A stretch of 64,000 bases of DNA from Pseudomonadota bacterium (GTDB lineage Bacteria; Pseudomonadota; Gammaproteobacteria; Burkholderiales; JAJZQI01): positions 1-64,000 of the forward strand of contig JAJZQI010000012.1 of assembly GCA_021851875.1 (NCBI GenBank), in the 5' to 3' direction. Below the pieces are notes generated by a model. The model did not search any database and had not been told where the DNA came from. It was given only the letters and a program-made list of their open reading frames with translations. Position 1 is the first letter of the stretch, and each line of letters opens with the position of its first letter. The translations under genes and the position numbers were made by a program. Positions 6,741-15,496 of this stretch are shown here, in pieces.

Positions 6741-9422
6741 ATGGCTCAGCATTATCTCAGTCCGCTGTTCGCCCCGCGCTCGGTGGTGGTGATCGGCGCC
6801 AGCAACCGGCTCGATTCGGTCGGCGGCGTGGTGTTCCGCAACATGCTGCAAAGCGGTTTTCAGGGGCGGCTGTTCGCCATCAATCCGCAGCACGACACGG
6901 TACAGGGACAGCGTTCCTATGCCGGGGTAGAGGAGATTGACGAGCCGATCGATCTGGCGGTGATCGCCACCCGCGCGGCCACTGTGCCGGATATCGTCGA
7001 GGCCTGCGGCAAGCATGGCGTGAAGGCGGCGGTGATCCTGTCGGCGGGTTTCGGCGAGGCGGGTCCGGCCGGCGTGGCGCTGGAGCAGGCGGTGCTGGAA
7101 AATGCCCGCCGCTACGGTTTGCGTCTGCTGGGACCGAACTGCCTGGGCATCATGCGACCGGCGACGGGGCTGAATGCCACCTTCGGCAGCAGCGGCGCCA
7201 AGGCCGGCAATCTGGCGCTCATTTCGCAATCCGGCGCGCTGTGCACGGCGATTCTCGACTGGGCCGGGCCGAACGATGTGGGCTTTTCCAGCATTATTTC
7301 GGTGGGGGCCACGGCCGATGTGGATTTCGGCGAAATTCTCGATTACCTGGTGGCAGACCCGAAAACGGAAAGCATCCTGCTGTATATCGAAGGCGTGCAC
7401 CATGCGCGCCGGTTCATGAGCGCTCTGCGGGCGGCGGCACGCATCAAGCCGGTGGTGGTGGTCAAGGTGGGACGGCACGAGGCGGCCTCGAAGGCGGCCA
7501 TGTCGCATACCGGTGCGCTGGTGGGGGCGGACGACGTGTTCGACGCGGCCTTGCGCCGCGCCGGCGTGGTGCGGGTGGAGACCATCGGCCAGCTGTTTGC
7601 CACGGCGCGGGCGTTGGCAACACGCTTTCATCCGGCCGGCGACCGACTGGCGATTGTGACCAACGGCGGCGGGCCGGGTGTGATGGCGACCGACCGGGCC
7701 GCCGATCTCGGTGTGACGCTGGCGACTTTGTCAGAACAAACAGTGGCGCAGCTGAATGCCGTGCTGCCGCCGACCTGGTCGCACGCCAATCCGGTGGATG
7801 TGATCGGCGATGCCGGCGCGGAGCGTTATCAGCAAGCTGTCGGTCTATGTTTACAGGATGCCAATGTCGATGGCGTGCTGACGATTCTGACGCCGCAGGC
7901 GATGACCCGGCCGCTGGAAGTGGCCGAAGCGGTGAGCGAAGCGGCGCACCAGTCCAGCAAGCCGCTGCTGACTTGCTGGATGGGGGCGACGCAGGTGGAG
8001 GAAAGCCGCGCCCGTTTCGTGCAGGCCGGCATTCCCAGTTTTGCCACGCCCGAATCGGCAGTGGAGGTGTTCTCGCATATTTCCGCCTTCTATCACAACC
8101 AGCAGTTGCTGATGCAGACGCCGGGGCCCTTGTCGCAGCACGTGCCGCCGGACGTGGACGGCGCGCGTCTGCTGATCGAGGGCGTGCTGGCCGAGCGCCG
8201 CACGGTGCTGAACGAGATGGAGTCCAAGGCGGTGCTGGCGGCCTTTCATATTCCCGTGGCGCGCTCCATGGTGGCGCGCTCGCCCAACGAGGCGCTGTTG
8301 CTGGCGGAGGAACTGGGTCTGCCGGTGGCGATGAAAATCAACTCGCCGGATATCTCGCATAAGACCGACGCCGGCGGTATCCGCCTTAATCTGGCCAATG
8401 CCCAGGCTGTGCGGGCGGCTTATCACGAGATGCTTCAGGCGGTGCAGAAGAACCGCCCCAATGCCCGCATCGACGGGGTGGTGATCGAGCCCATGATCGT
8501 CAAGCCCAACGGCCGGGAGCTGATGGTGGGCGTGATCAACGATGCCGTATTCGGCCCGGTGATCAGCTTCAGCGCCGGCGGCACCATGGTCGAGGTGCTG
8601 GCCGACCGGGCCGTGGCGCTGCCGCCGCTCAACGGTTTTCTCGCCGCCAACCTGATCGACCGCACGCGGGTAGCGAAGCTGCTGGGTGCCTTCCGCCACT
8701 TGCCGCCGGTCGACCGGGCGGCGCTGGAGGATGTGCTGTTGCGGGTGTCGGAAATGGTCTGCGAGCTGCCGTGGATCCGCGAAATGGACATCAACCCGCT
8801 GATTGTGGATGAGTCCGGCGTGGTGGCGGTGGATGCGCGCATCGTGGTGGAGCGGGTCAAGCCGACCACCAGCCACTATGCGCACATGGCGATCCATCCT
8901 TACCCGAGTTATCTGGTAAGCCAGTGGCAATTGCCGGACGGCACCAACATGACCATCCGTCCCATCCGGCCGGAGGACGCCGATATCGAGCAGACCTTCG
9001 TGCGCGCTCTGTCGGAAGAGTCGAAATACTTCCGCTTCATGGACACGCTGCAGGAGCTGACGCCGACCATGCTGGTGCGCTTCACGCAAATTGACTATGA
9101 CCGGGAAATGGCTTTCATCGGCGTGGTGGAGCTGGAAGGAACCGAGGTCGAGGTGGGCGTGTGCCGCTACATCAGCAATCCGGACGGCGAATCGTGCGAG
9201 TTCGCCCTGGTGGTGGCGGATGCCTGGCACCATCAGGGCATCGGCCTGAAACTGATGGCCACGCTGATCGACGTGGCCCGTGCCAAGGGCCTGAAACGCA
9301 TGGAAGGCGAGGTGCTGGCCAATAACCGCGCCATGCTTGGCCTAGTCGAGCGTCTTGGGTTTGCGGTGATGACCAGCCCGGATGATCCGGGTATCAAACA
9401 GGTGCAGCTATCGCTTGTTTGA
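6741..9422 (+). CDS. ADP-forming acyl-CoA synthetase-like/GNAT protein lysine acetyltransferase (Pat/PatZ type)
   Basis: An 893-residue protein. In order: CoA-binding Rossmann domain (SVVVIGASNR, about 10-110), succinyl-CoA-ligase-like domains (to about 460), an ATP-grasp domain (MKINSPDISHKTDAGG region, about 480-700) and a C-terminal GNAT domain (about 730-893, with acetyl-CoA loop HHQGIGLKLM). This is the layout of Pat/PatZ (YfiQ), which acetylates acetyl-CoA synthetase and other proteins. Equivalents often have an inactive synthetase half that senses acetyl-CoA; I cannot judge activity here. The ATG at 6741 follows AGGATCTCGC. It is divergent from the HDAC gene. Confidence 0.9.
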   Translation: MAQHYLSPLFAPRSVVVIGASNRLDSVGGVVFRNMLQSGFQGRLFAINPQHDTVQGQRSYAGVEEIDEPIDLAVIATRAATVPDIVEACGKHGVKAAVILSAGFGEAGPAGVALEQAVLENARRYGLRLLGPNCLGIMRPATGLNATFGSSGAKAGNLALISQSGALCTAILDWAGPNDVGFSSIISVGATADVDFGEILDYLVADPKTESILLYIEGVHHARRFMSALRAAARIKPVVVVKVGRHEAASKAAMSHTGALVGADDVFDAALRRAGVVRVETIGQLFATARALATRFHPAGDRLAIVTNGGGPGVMATDRAADLGVTLATLSEQTVAQLNAVLPPTWSHANPVDVIGDAGAERYQQAVGLCLQDANVDGVLTILTPQAMTRPLEVAEAVSEAAHQSSKPLLTCWMGATQVEESRARFVQAGIPSFATPESAVEVFSHISAFYHNQQLLMQTPGPLSQHVPPDVDGARLLIEGVLAERRTVLNEMESKAVLAAFHIPVARSMVARSPNEALLLAEELGLPVAMKINSPDISHKTDAGGIRLNLANAQAVRAAYHEMLQAVQKNRPNARIDGVVIEPMIVKPNGRELMVGVINDAVFGPVISFSAGGTMVEVLADRAVALPPLNGFLAANLIDRTRVAKLLGAFRHLPPVDRAALEDVLLRVSEMVCELPWIREMDINPLIVDESGVVAVDARIVVERVKPTTSHYAHMAIHPYPSYLVSQWQLPDGTNMTIRPIRPEDADIEQTFVRALSEESKYFRFMDTLQELTPTMLVRFTQIDYDREMAFIGVVELEGTEVEVGVCRYISNPDGESCEFALVVADAWHHQGIGLKLMATLIDVARAKGLKRMEGEVLANNRAMLGLVERLGFAVMTSPDDPGIKQVQLSLV

Positions 9423-9548
9423 TGTGGCGAGAATGATAATGTATACAACAGGCGTTGTGCTGATTGTAGACGCGGTGAGGGTTTGCGCCATGGGTTTGTG
9501 GCACAATAGCTACTTAATCGGCGGAAATCTGCTTAACACGGTGAATCC

Positions 9549-10955
9549 ATGTTTCAGCGCTTTATCGATAAATTGACGGGTGCGGCTGACGACAAGCAGC
9601 AGCTTGAACAAAAGGCTTTTACTGAACTCAACGAATTGGCGCCCTTATCGACTGATTCGTTACCCGGTATGCAGGACAGGAATGCCTTCGATCTGGGCGA
9701 TGAGGTGAAACACGGCCTGATGGTGCGGGAAACCGTACTGGGCAGAGGGCAGCGGGTGGAAGGTTATGAATTCCGCCTTAACCGCGCGCGACGCGGTCAG
9801 GTGCATCAGGCAACGCCTACTACTTTGCGCCTGTATGACGAAGTGCTGCTGCGCAATATCATGCTGGCCGATCTGGATCGGCTGCTCGGTCACCGCCAGG
9901 CATTCATTCCGCTGTCGGTCTATTCACTCAACAATCCGCTGTTGAATCAGTTGTCGCAAAGCAGCGTTGTGCTGATGCTCGAATGCACGGCTGAATGCGG
10001 CGCCGATTTTGACCGCTTTGCCCGCGAAGTATCGCCGCGCCTGCAGGAGCTGCACGGTGCGGGTCTGCGCATCGGCATGACGCGCTATAACAACAACCCC
10101 GTGCTGGAACCGTTTTTTGAGCTGGCGGATTTTGTTTTGCTGGATGTGCACGAGCTGCCGTTCGAGCAGGTGCAAAAACAGGTGCAGCTGACCCAGGGCG
10201 AATTGATCGGCAAGCAGCTGGTGGCGCGCAATGTGGATTCGCTGGAAATGCTGCATGCCTGTCTGAAGCTGCCGTTTCAGTACTTCCACGGACCGTTCGT
10301 CATGCGGCGGGAAAAGTGGGAAAGCCGCCCGCTCGACAGCAGCCGCACGCACATTCTACGCTTGCTAAATGAGGTACGGCAGCAGGCCGACCCGGAAGTC
10401 GTGGCGGCCATGTTCAAGCATGATGCGGCGCTGACCTACAAGTTGCTGCGCTTCATCAATTCGCCTGCCAGCGGTTTGTCGCGCCAGATTTCCTCCATCG
10501 AGCATGCGCTTCTGCTGCTCGGCCATAAACCGGTTTACCGCTGGTTGACCTTGCTGTTGTTTGTCAGCGGCGACAGCGAACCGCTTGATGATGCGCTGCT
10601 GGAAGCGGCATTGATTCGCGGCCGCTTGATGGAGTTGTTGTGGTGCGAACTGAATGATCTGGAAGTGCGCGACGAGCTGTTCGTTACCGGTGTCTTTTCC
10701 TTGCTCGACAAGCTGTTGCGGGTTTCCATGGAGGAAGTGTTGCCGGCACTGAATCTGCAAAGCGAGATCGAACAGGCCTTGCTGGAACTGAAAGGGCCTT
10801 ACGCGCCTTATCTGGCCCTGGCGATGGCCAGCGAAACCGACTCGGATGCTGAGGCCGGTCGGTTGGCGGCGTATCTGGGGCTGACGTCCGACAGGGTGAA
10901 CCGGCATCTGGTCGACGCGCTGGTGTGGGCGCAGGATCTGGAAGTGACGAGTTAG
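9549..10955 (+). CDS. HDOD-domain protein with a degenerate EAL domain (YuxH type)
   Basis: A 468-residue cytoplasmic protein. The first half (about 55-260) has the fold of an EAL phosphodiesterase (VEGYEFRLN replaces the GYEAL strand, then LDVHELPF) but lacks the acidic metal ligands and the KLDR-type lysine motif, so it should not cleave cyclic di-GMP. The second half (about 265-465) is an HDOD domain, beginning LLNEVRQQADPEVVAAMF. Such proteins act as signalling scaffolds, often for motility or surface behaviour. It stands alone with a 126-bp leader. Confidence 0.85.
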   Translation: MFQRFIDKLTGAADDKQQLEQKAFTELNELAPLSTDSLPGMQDRNAFDLGDEVKHGLMVRETVLGRGQRVEGYEFRLNRARRGQVHQATPTTLRLYDEVLLRNIMLADLDRLLGHRQAFIPLSVYSLNNPLLNQLSQSSVVLMLECTAECGADFDRFAREVSPRLQELHGAGLRIGMTRYNNNPVLEPFFELADFVLLDVHELPFEQVQKQVQLTQGELIGKQLVARNVDSLEMLHACLKLPFQYFHGPFVMRREKWESRPLDSSRTHILRLLNEVRQQADPEVVAAMFKHDAALTYKLLRFINSPASGLSRQISSIEHALLLLGHKPVYRWLTLLLFVSGDSEPLDDALLEAALIRGRLMELLWCELNDLEVRDELFVTGVFSLLDKLLRVSMEEVLPALNLQSEIEQALLELKGPYAPYLALAMASETDSDAEAGRLAAYLGLTSDRVNRHLVDALVWAQDLEVTS

Positions 10956-11061
10956 CGGTTTCTTCGGGTTCGTCGGTAAGGCAAAACCGGTTTTCCGGCG
11001 CTCAAGTCTCAAGTCATTTTTTCCTGTTGCCGCATCCACCGTTACCACTTCAGTCCGGATG

Positions 11062-11271
11062 TCATGCTTGCCGCCCCTGGGCCTTTGCGGCGTCGCCCGG
11101 ATACACTGATTTTCCCTCACGGCAGGACACGATGCTTGCCTGCGAACCTGCCTTGATGGTGCAGCCCGTTGCATGCGGCTGCATCAGGTAAGTGTGGCAG
11201 TAGTGGATGGCGCCGCATTCCTTGCCGTCGACCTTGAGCAACAGCCTGGGGGAGATCAGCCTGGGCGGCAT
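11062..11271 (-). CDS. Possible small Cys-containing protein, unrecognised
   Basis: A 69-residue frame with four Cys (KECGAIHYCHTYLM, TGCTIK, SCREGK). A TAG lies four codons before the ATG, so the frame begins close to it, with only GGAAGCC as a weak ribosome-binding site. It follows another weak frame 14 bp upstream. No family is recognised and it may not be translated. Confidence 0.3.
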   Translation of the reverse strand: MPPRLISPRLLLKVDGKECGAIHYCHTYLMQPHATGCTIKAGSQASIVSCREGKSVYPGDAAKAQGRQA

Positions 11272-11285
11272 GGCTTCCGGCTAGA

Positions 11286-11600
11286 TCAACAGCTGACAGG
11301 CATCAGCCGGCGGCGGGTTGGTCTGGCGGCCTGATCATCCGCCGCCGAGGCGGTCATGACGGCCGCTGACGGCGCGACAGCGAGCAAGGCTTTCCCGGTA
11401 CGGAGGCCGTTGGACAGGCAGCCGCCCGAGTCATCGTTGCGTTCCATGAACACGCGGCCGTTTGAGCGAGTTTTTACAGCACCGCTGGGGGATACGGGGT
11501 TTTTAGCGAGCGGACTGATCGGCACAATGATGCAAGCAGTCAGTTCAATCAGCAGCGCCAGCAGAAGCAGGGGTGAAAGCAGGGAGACCCGTGCGAGCAC
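11286..11600 (-). CDS. Possible lipoprotein, unrecognised
   Basis: A 104-residue frame starting at GTG with a hydrophobic stretch (LLSPLLLLALLIELTAC) that ends in a lipobox-like LTAC, as expected for a lipoprotein cleaved before Cys. The remainder is basic and low in recognisable features. No ribosome-binding site is visible, and a 7-bp hairpin (CCCGTGC-TC-GCACGGG) overlaps the start codon. It is either a poorly expressed small lipoprotein or a decayed one. The whole 10956-11628 stretch otherwise holds nothing convincing. Confidence 0.35.
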   Translation of the reverse strand: MLARVSLLSPLLLLALLIELTACIIVPISPLAKNPVSPSGAVKTRSNGRVFMERNDDSGGCLSNGLRTGKALLAVAPSAAVMTASAADDQAARPTRRRLMPVSC

Positions 11601-11628
11601 GGGGGTTAGGGGGCTATTGAAACAGGTT

Positions 11629-11994
11629 CTAAATCAGCTTCTGCCGGGTGAGGTCGCGCAAATGGCGGGAGAAGGGCATTTCGACGATTTCGCCTTGCTG
11701 GGCACGGGCCAGCAAGGCAAGAAATGTCTCACCGTCCTCGTCCGGGTCGTCGGCCAATATCAGCCAGTCGCCGCTTTTCAGCCGCAGGCGCAGGCCGTTG
11801 ACCAGGGCATTGGGCTCGGCCTCGCAGCTGAGGTACAGCGGGCATTCCTCAAAGGCGGCGATTTCGTCGCTGTTGAGAAAAAATTCGCTGGCCGAAAAGC
11901 TGCCGACGGCCCGGCAACGGGCCGGATTGCCGCGGCCAAAGTGAGCGCGGTTATCCTCCTGCTCCTGCAAGGGATAAATCTTGATAAAGCCCAT
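11629..11994 (-). CDS. Hypothetical protein
   Basis: A 121-residue cytoplasmic protein that I do not recognise. It is rather acidic, with no membrane segment or signal peptide and an ordered-looking composition (LRLRLKSGDWLILADDPDED, then a basic tail ending RQKLI). I place the start at the ATG at 11994 (MGFIKIYPLQ) in preference to a TTG seven codons earlier. It lies 35 bp downstream of the WYL regulator on the same strand, so it may share its transcript. Confidence 0.65.
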   Translation of the reverse strand: MGFIKIYPLQEQEDNRAHFGRGNPARCRAVGSFSASEFFLNSDEIAAFEECPLYLSCEAEPNALVNGLRLRLKSGDWLILADDPDEDGETFLALLARAQQGEIVEMPFSRHLRDLTRQKLI

Positions 11995-12029
11995 GATGCG
12001 ATGCTCTAAGTGCAAAGGCTTGCACTATA

Positions 12030-13007
12030 TCAGTCCGGCGCATAACGGGCGAGGCTGGCAGTCAGCGTGTCGCGCGTTTTGCGGCGCAAATCCGGCGGGG
12101 CCAGCACCTCCACTTCACTGCCGTATTTGAGAATGTCCATCAACAGCTCGCGGTCGTCGCTGTAGGGCAGGTGCAGCAGATAAGCGCCGGTTGCGTCCGT
12201 CTCGCCGCGCTGCTGCGGGTGCCAGATCTCATTGCTGACCCAGCGCGCCATGCGCGGCGAGAATTTGAGCAGGGCCCACTGCGTGTCGCTGCCGGAAAAA
12301 ATGCCGTAGCCGGCCGCCAGGGTGCGGTCGAGCTCAGCCGCATCGACTTCGCGCGCCGGCGTGTTGAGTGGCGAGGCCGAACTGATGGCGTCGACGGCGA
12401 AGCTGCGGATGCCGTCGCGCAGGTGGCACCAGGCATCCAGATACCAGTTGTCGCGGTAAAACGTGAGCCGCTGCGGCGAGACGATGCGCTCGATGTGCTC
12501 GCCCGACTGGCGCCGGTGATGGCGTATCGCCAGTTGCTGGCGGGCCAGCGTGGCGCTAGCAATGGCGCCGAAAGACTGGCTGTCGATGCGGCGCTTGCCG
12601 GCATGTTGCAGGCGGATACGCTGTTCCACCTGTTCGATGTCGTGCTGGCGGCTGCCCAGTACATTGCGCAGGCGCGCCTGCAACGGTTCGAGGTGACCCT
12701 TGAGCAGCCCGGGTTCCAGATTGGCCAGCAAATGCTGCATGGTCAGCAGAGCGTGAGCCTCCGAGCCGTTGAACCACAGGCCCGGCAAGGCGTAGCTGGG
12801 GCCGATTGCGCTTTGTTGCCGGTAGCGGTAGCCGCGTGCGTCGCGATCCCATTCGATGGGCGCATTCAGCCGGTCGCGCAGGTATTCCAGGTCGCGCTTG
12901 AAGGTGGCCAGCGAAATGCCCAGCTCATTGAGAAAATCGTCAACCGGCACCACGGTGCGGTCGTTGAGCAACTGGTCGATGCGGTAGAAGCGTTCGGTGC
13001 GGTCCAT
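12030..13007 (-). CDS. WYL-domain transcriptional regulator
   Basis: A 325-residue regulator. An N-terminal winged helix (about 1-60, VDDFLNELGISLATFKRDLE as the recognition region) is followed by a WYL domain (about 140-225), whose name-giving motif reads NWYLDAW. C-terminal WCX-like sequence completes it. WYL proteins sense nucleic acids or nucleotides and control DNA repair, RNA metabolism or defence genes. No defence genes are adjacent. A 30-codon membrane-protein gene precedes it by 9 bp, so the two are probably co-expressed. Confidence 0.88.
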   Translation of the reverse strand: MDRTERFYRIDQLLNDRTVVPVDDFLNELGISLATFKRDLEYLRDRLNAPIEWDRDARGYRYRQQSAIGPSYALPGLWFNGSEAHALLTMQHLLANLEPGLLKGHLEPLQARLRNVLGSRQHDIEQVEQRIRLQHAGKRRIDSQSFGAIASATLARQQLAIRHHRRQSGEHIERIVSPQRLTFYRDNWYLDAWCHLRDGIRSFAVDAISSASPLNTPAREVDAAELDRTLAAGYGIFSGSDTQWALLKFSPRMARWVSNEIWHPQQRGETDATGAYLLHLPYSDDRELLMDILKYGSEVEVLAPPDLRRKTRDTLTASLARYAPD

Positions 13008-13016
13008 GGCCCAATC

Positions 13017-13109
13017 TTACGCGAAGGACATGCCCAGCAGAATCCCCCAGAACAGCAGGCTGGCGGCAAAGACAAGGTTATCGGGGTCGTTGGCAAAGAT
13101 CGGTTTCAT
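13017..13109 (-). CDS. 30-residue single-pass membrane protein
   Basis: ATG at 13109 is preceded by AGGAGCGCACC, a strong ribosome-binding site. The peptide has a short polar N-terminus (MKPIFANDPDN) and one hydrophobic helix (LVFAASLLFWGILLG), ending MSFA. The ribosome-binding site and the 9-bp spacing to the WYL regulator support a real gene. Function is unknown; small membrane proteins of this sort often bind larger membrane complexes. Confidence 0.55.
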   Translation of the reverse strand: MKPIFANDPDNLVFAASLLFWGILLGMSFA

Positions 13110-13162
13110 GGTGCGCTCCTTCTGTAGCGGGTGATCATGGAGCACGAATTTAATGGATGTAT

Positions 13163-13412
13163 GGCTCACTGGGTGAGCCAGTAAAAACGAGGGGGCGATT
13201 CAGGTAAAAACAAAAAAATGGTAACGATGTTGCAAGGAGAACCCCATCGTTACCTGAGGTGGGCTGTTCCAGGCGACCCATAGGGGTATGGGCGGAGGAG
13301 TTTGCCCGGAACAATTGGCATCGCATGCGGGGTTGCTTGCGATGGAGACAGATTACGACGGGGTTGTTTCCTGCTTCTTTCCCGGATGTAACGGTTTGTA
13401 ACAGAACGTTAC
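13163..13412. repeat. Cluster of inverted repeats in a 372-bp intergenic region
   Basis: Three hairpins lie between the small membrane gene and the Kdo-transferase-like gene: GGCTCAC/GTGAGCC (13163-13179); GGTAACGATG/CATCGTTACC (13220-13254) with a 15-base loop containing AAGGAGA; and GTAACG/CGTTAC (13388-13412). GTAACG thus occurs four times, twice per strand. No gene is visible. They may be regulator sites or RNA structures in the leader of the 13482 gene. Confidence 0.45.
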
Positions 13413-13481
13413 CGGCACGGGTGTCGTGAACCGGTCTGGCTGTTATAATCGCCGGATTGCGAAATTTTGACGGATTGAAGC

Positions 13482-14555
13482 ATGGGACTGTTGGATCTGC
13501 TGGGTTTCAGCCGGGTACCGGCTGACGTACGGGGCGCTACCCTGGTGGTGGTGAATGCGGCCGATATCGAAGTGGCCAAACCACTGCTGGAAGCCTTGCG
13601 CAACAAGCTGGGTGCGCTGGCCTTGGCCACCGTGGGCCAGACTGCCGTTTCGGCTGCACTGCCGTGCATCGAACTGCCTGCCGACATGGACAAAGCGGCC
13701 AGGCTGATGAGCAAAATCAAACCGGTGCGCCTGATCCTGCTGGGTCTGGGCGGCGAATATGCCCCGCTGATTCCCGCCGCTGCCGTGCCGGCCTTCTGGA
13801 TCAATGCCCACGATGTGGAAGCGGCCAAGGGCGTGGACGTGAAGCTGCTGTTGGCCGATCCGGCGCTGTTGAACGGTTTGCCCCATGCCGTGGTGACCGG
13901 TGATCCGTTGGCGGGTCTGCAAAGCCTGCCTGCCATTGTGCAGGACGAGGACATGTGCGTGCGCTTCAAGGAGCAGCACGAAAGCGATCGCTGGCTGGGT
14001 TATTTTGCCGGCACCGGTGAAGACGAGGAAGAAGAAGCCTATCCCATTTTCAATCGCCTGATCCGCTACAAAATGGGTCTGATGCTGCTGGCGCCGCGCG
14101 AGCAGGAACGTTGCGAACCGGTGTACCGCGAAGCGATCAAGTACAAGCTGCAGACCATCCGCCACCGCCGCCTGTCGACCTCGTTCGTGCCGGTGAAAAC
14201 CCGCGTGTACTTCATCGAGGACCCGCAGCCGCTGGAAGCGCTGTACCGCTGTGTTCATTTCGTGGTGGCCGGCGGCACGCTGCACGCCAATGCGACCAAC
14301 CAGCCGGACATCATTTCGCCGATTTTGCACGGCAAACCGGTGGTGGTGGGCCCGGCTCACCGCAACACGCCGCTGGTGCGTTCTGCCGCAACGGCCCGCG
14401 CCGTGCTGGCGGGGCACACCGCCGAAGAGGTGTTCGAGCACGCCCGCATGCTGCTGGACAACCCCAAACACGGCGAAGACCTGGCCAAACATGCCCGCGC
14501 CTGGCTGGAAGCACAGGTCGGGGCATTGCAGCGCGTTATTAACGCCATTGACTGA
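13482..14555 (+). CDS. Kdo-transferase (WaaA/KdtA)-like glycosyltransferase
   Basis: A 357-residue protein resembling WaaA in its C-terminal two-thirds: FAGTGEDEEEEAYPIFN matches the conserved GST-x-GEE loop, LMLLAPREQERCE the LIIAPRHPER strand, and HGKPVVVGPAHRN the GKPVLFGP donor-binding loop. It is shorter than true WaaA (about 420) and lacks its N-terminal membrane anchor, so it is a relative of unknown acceptor rather than the lipid A Kdo transferase. It precedes thioredoxin-like and ampD genes, with overlapping ends. Confidence 0.65.
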   Translation: MGLLDLLGFSRVPADVRGATLVVVNAADIEVAKPLLEALRNKLGALALATVGQTAVSAALPCIELPADMDKAARLMSKIKPVRLILLGLGGEYAPLIPAAAVPAFWINAHDVEAAKGVDVKLLLADPALLNGLPHAVVTGDPLAGLQSLPAIVQDEDMCVRFKEQHESDRWLGYFAGTGEDEEEEAYPIFNRLIRYKMGLMLLAPREQERCEPVYREAIKYKLQTIRHRRLSTSFVPVKTRVYFIEDPQPLEALYRCVHFVVAGGTLHANATNQPDIISPILHGKPVVVGPAHRNTPLVRSAATARAVLAGHTAEEVFEHARMLLDNPKHGEDLAKHARAWLEAQVGALQRVINAID

Positions 14556-14895
14556 CACAGCCTGGCAGCCGCTCACCGACGGCACCTTTCACCCTGTGCT
14601 GCACGCCAGCCGCGGGGTGGCGCTGGTGCTGCTGACGGCGCCGTCCTGCAGCGCCTGCAAGCTGGCCCGGCGTATGCTGCCGGGCTGGCTGCGGGAGGAA
14701 GTGCAGCATTTTTACTCCCTTAATGTGGCCGAACATGCCGGCATCGCCAAGGCGTATGAGGTGTTTCACCTGCCCGCCCTGTTTCTGTTTCGCGATGGAC
14801 TGTATCACGCACGGCTGGAAACCGAACTGAGCCAGACGGAAATGCGGACCGAAGTGGCCCGCCTGCTGGCGGCAGACGCGCAGGAGGAGCCGTGA
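14548..14895 (+). CDS. Thioredoxin-family protein
   Basis: About 115 residues with a thioredoxin core. The redox motif is CSAC in LTAPSCSACKLARRML, followed by the cis-Pro strand FHLPALFLFRDG. There is no signal peptide, so it should work in the cytoplasm as a thiol reductase for an unknown partner. The best in-frame start is TTG at 14548, which overlaps the previous stop by 8 bp; no ATG is available. Its own stop overlaps the ampD GTG by 4 bp, so the three genes are translationally coupled. Confidence 0.75.
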   Translation: MTDTAWQPLTDGTFHPVLHASRGVALVLLTAPSCSACKLARRMLPGWLREEVQHFYSLNVAEHAGIAKAYEVFHLPALFLFRDGLYHARLETELSQTEMRTEVARLLAADAQEEP

Positions 14896-15431
14896 TATCA
14901 AGTGAACTGACATTGACGCCGGATGGCTGGGTCAAGGGTGCCCGCCGGATAGACTCGCCCAATTTCGACGCCCGCCCGGCCGGTATGCGGCCGGATTTGC
15001 TGGTCATCCACAACATCAGCCTGCCGCCGGACGAATTCGGCGGCCCCGGTGTGGAACAGCTGTTCACCAACACACTCAATCCAGCCGAACATCCTTACTA
15101 TGCCGGCATTGCCGGCGTTGAAGTGTCTTCCCATTTTTTTATCCGGCGTGACGGCGAACTGGTGCAATTCGTTTCCTGCCTCGATCGCGCCTGGCATGCC
15201 GGAGCATCCAACTGGCAGGGAAGAAACCGCTGCAACGATTTTTCCATTGGCGTGGAACTGGAAGGCAGCGACCATGTGCCGTTTGAGGCGGCGCAATATG
15301 CCACCCTGGATAAGCTGGTCGCCCTGCTGCAACAGCACTACCCCATTGCTGCGCTGGCCGGCCACAATGAAATAGCCCCGGAGCGGAAAACCGATCCGGG
15401 GCCGTTTTTTGACTGGGGGCGGTATAGGTGA
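14892..15431 (+). CDS. ampD: 1,6-anhydro-N-acetylmuramyl-L-alanine amidase AmpD
   Basis: A 179-residue cytoplasmic amidase of peptidoglycan recycling, which cuts the stem peptide from anhydro-muropeptides. Zn-ligand regions are present: LLVIHNISLPP, AWHAGASNW and GHNEIAPERKTDPGP with the DPG ending seen in AmpD. Length matches the family. It starts at GTG with AGGAGGAGCC in front. The stop at 15429-15431 lies directly against the heptamer repeat array, so its mRNA would end in that structure. Confidence 0.93.
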   Translation: MISSELTLTPDGWVKGARRIDSPNFDARPAGMRPDLLVIHNISLPPDEFGGPGVEQLFTNTLNPAEHPYYAGIAGVEVSSHFFIRRDGELVQFVSCLDRAWHAGASNWQGRNRCNDFSIGVELEGSDHVPFEAAQYATLDKLVALLQQHYPIAALAGHNEIAPERKTDPGPFFDWGRYR

Positions 15432-15432
15432 G

Positions 15433-15496
15433 GTAAGCAGTGAACAGTGAACAGTGAACGGCAACAGTCTACTACTGCTTACTGTTCACCGTTCAC
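15433..15496. repeat. Inverted heptamer-repeat array between convergent genes
   Basis: Left arm: GTAAGCA, GTGAACA, GTGAACA, GTGAACG in register (15433-15460). Right arm, read on the minus strand: GTGAACG, GTGAACA, GTAAGCA (15496-15476). The 15-base spacer allows a long hairpin on either transcript. The array abuts the ampD stop, and its last unit contains the TGA that ends the TolC-like gene. Confidence 0.8.
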
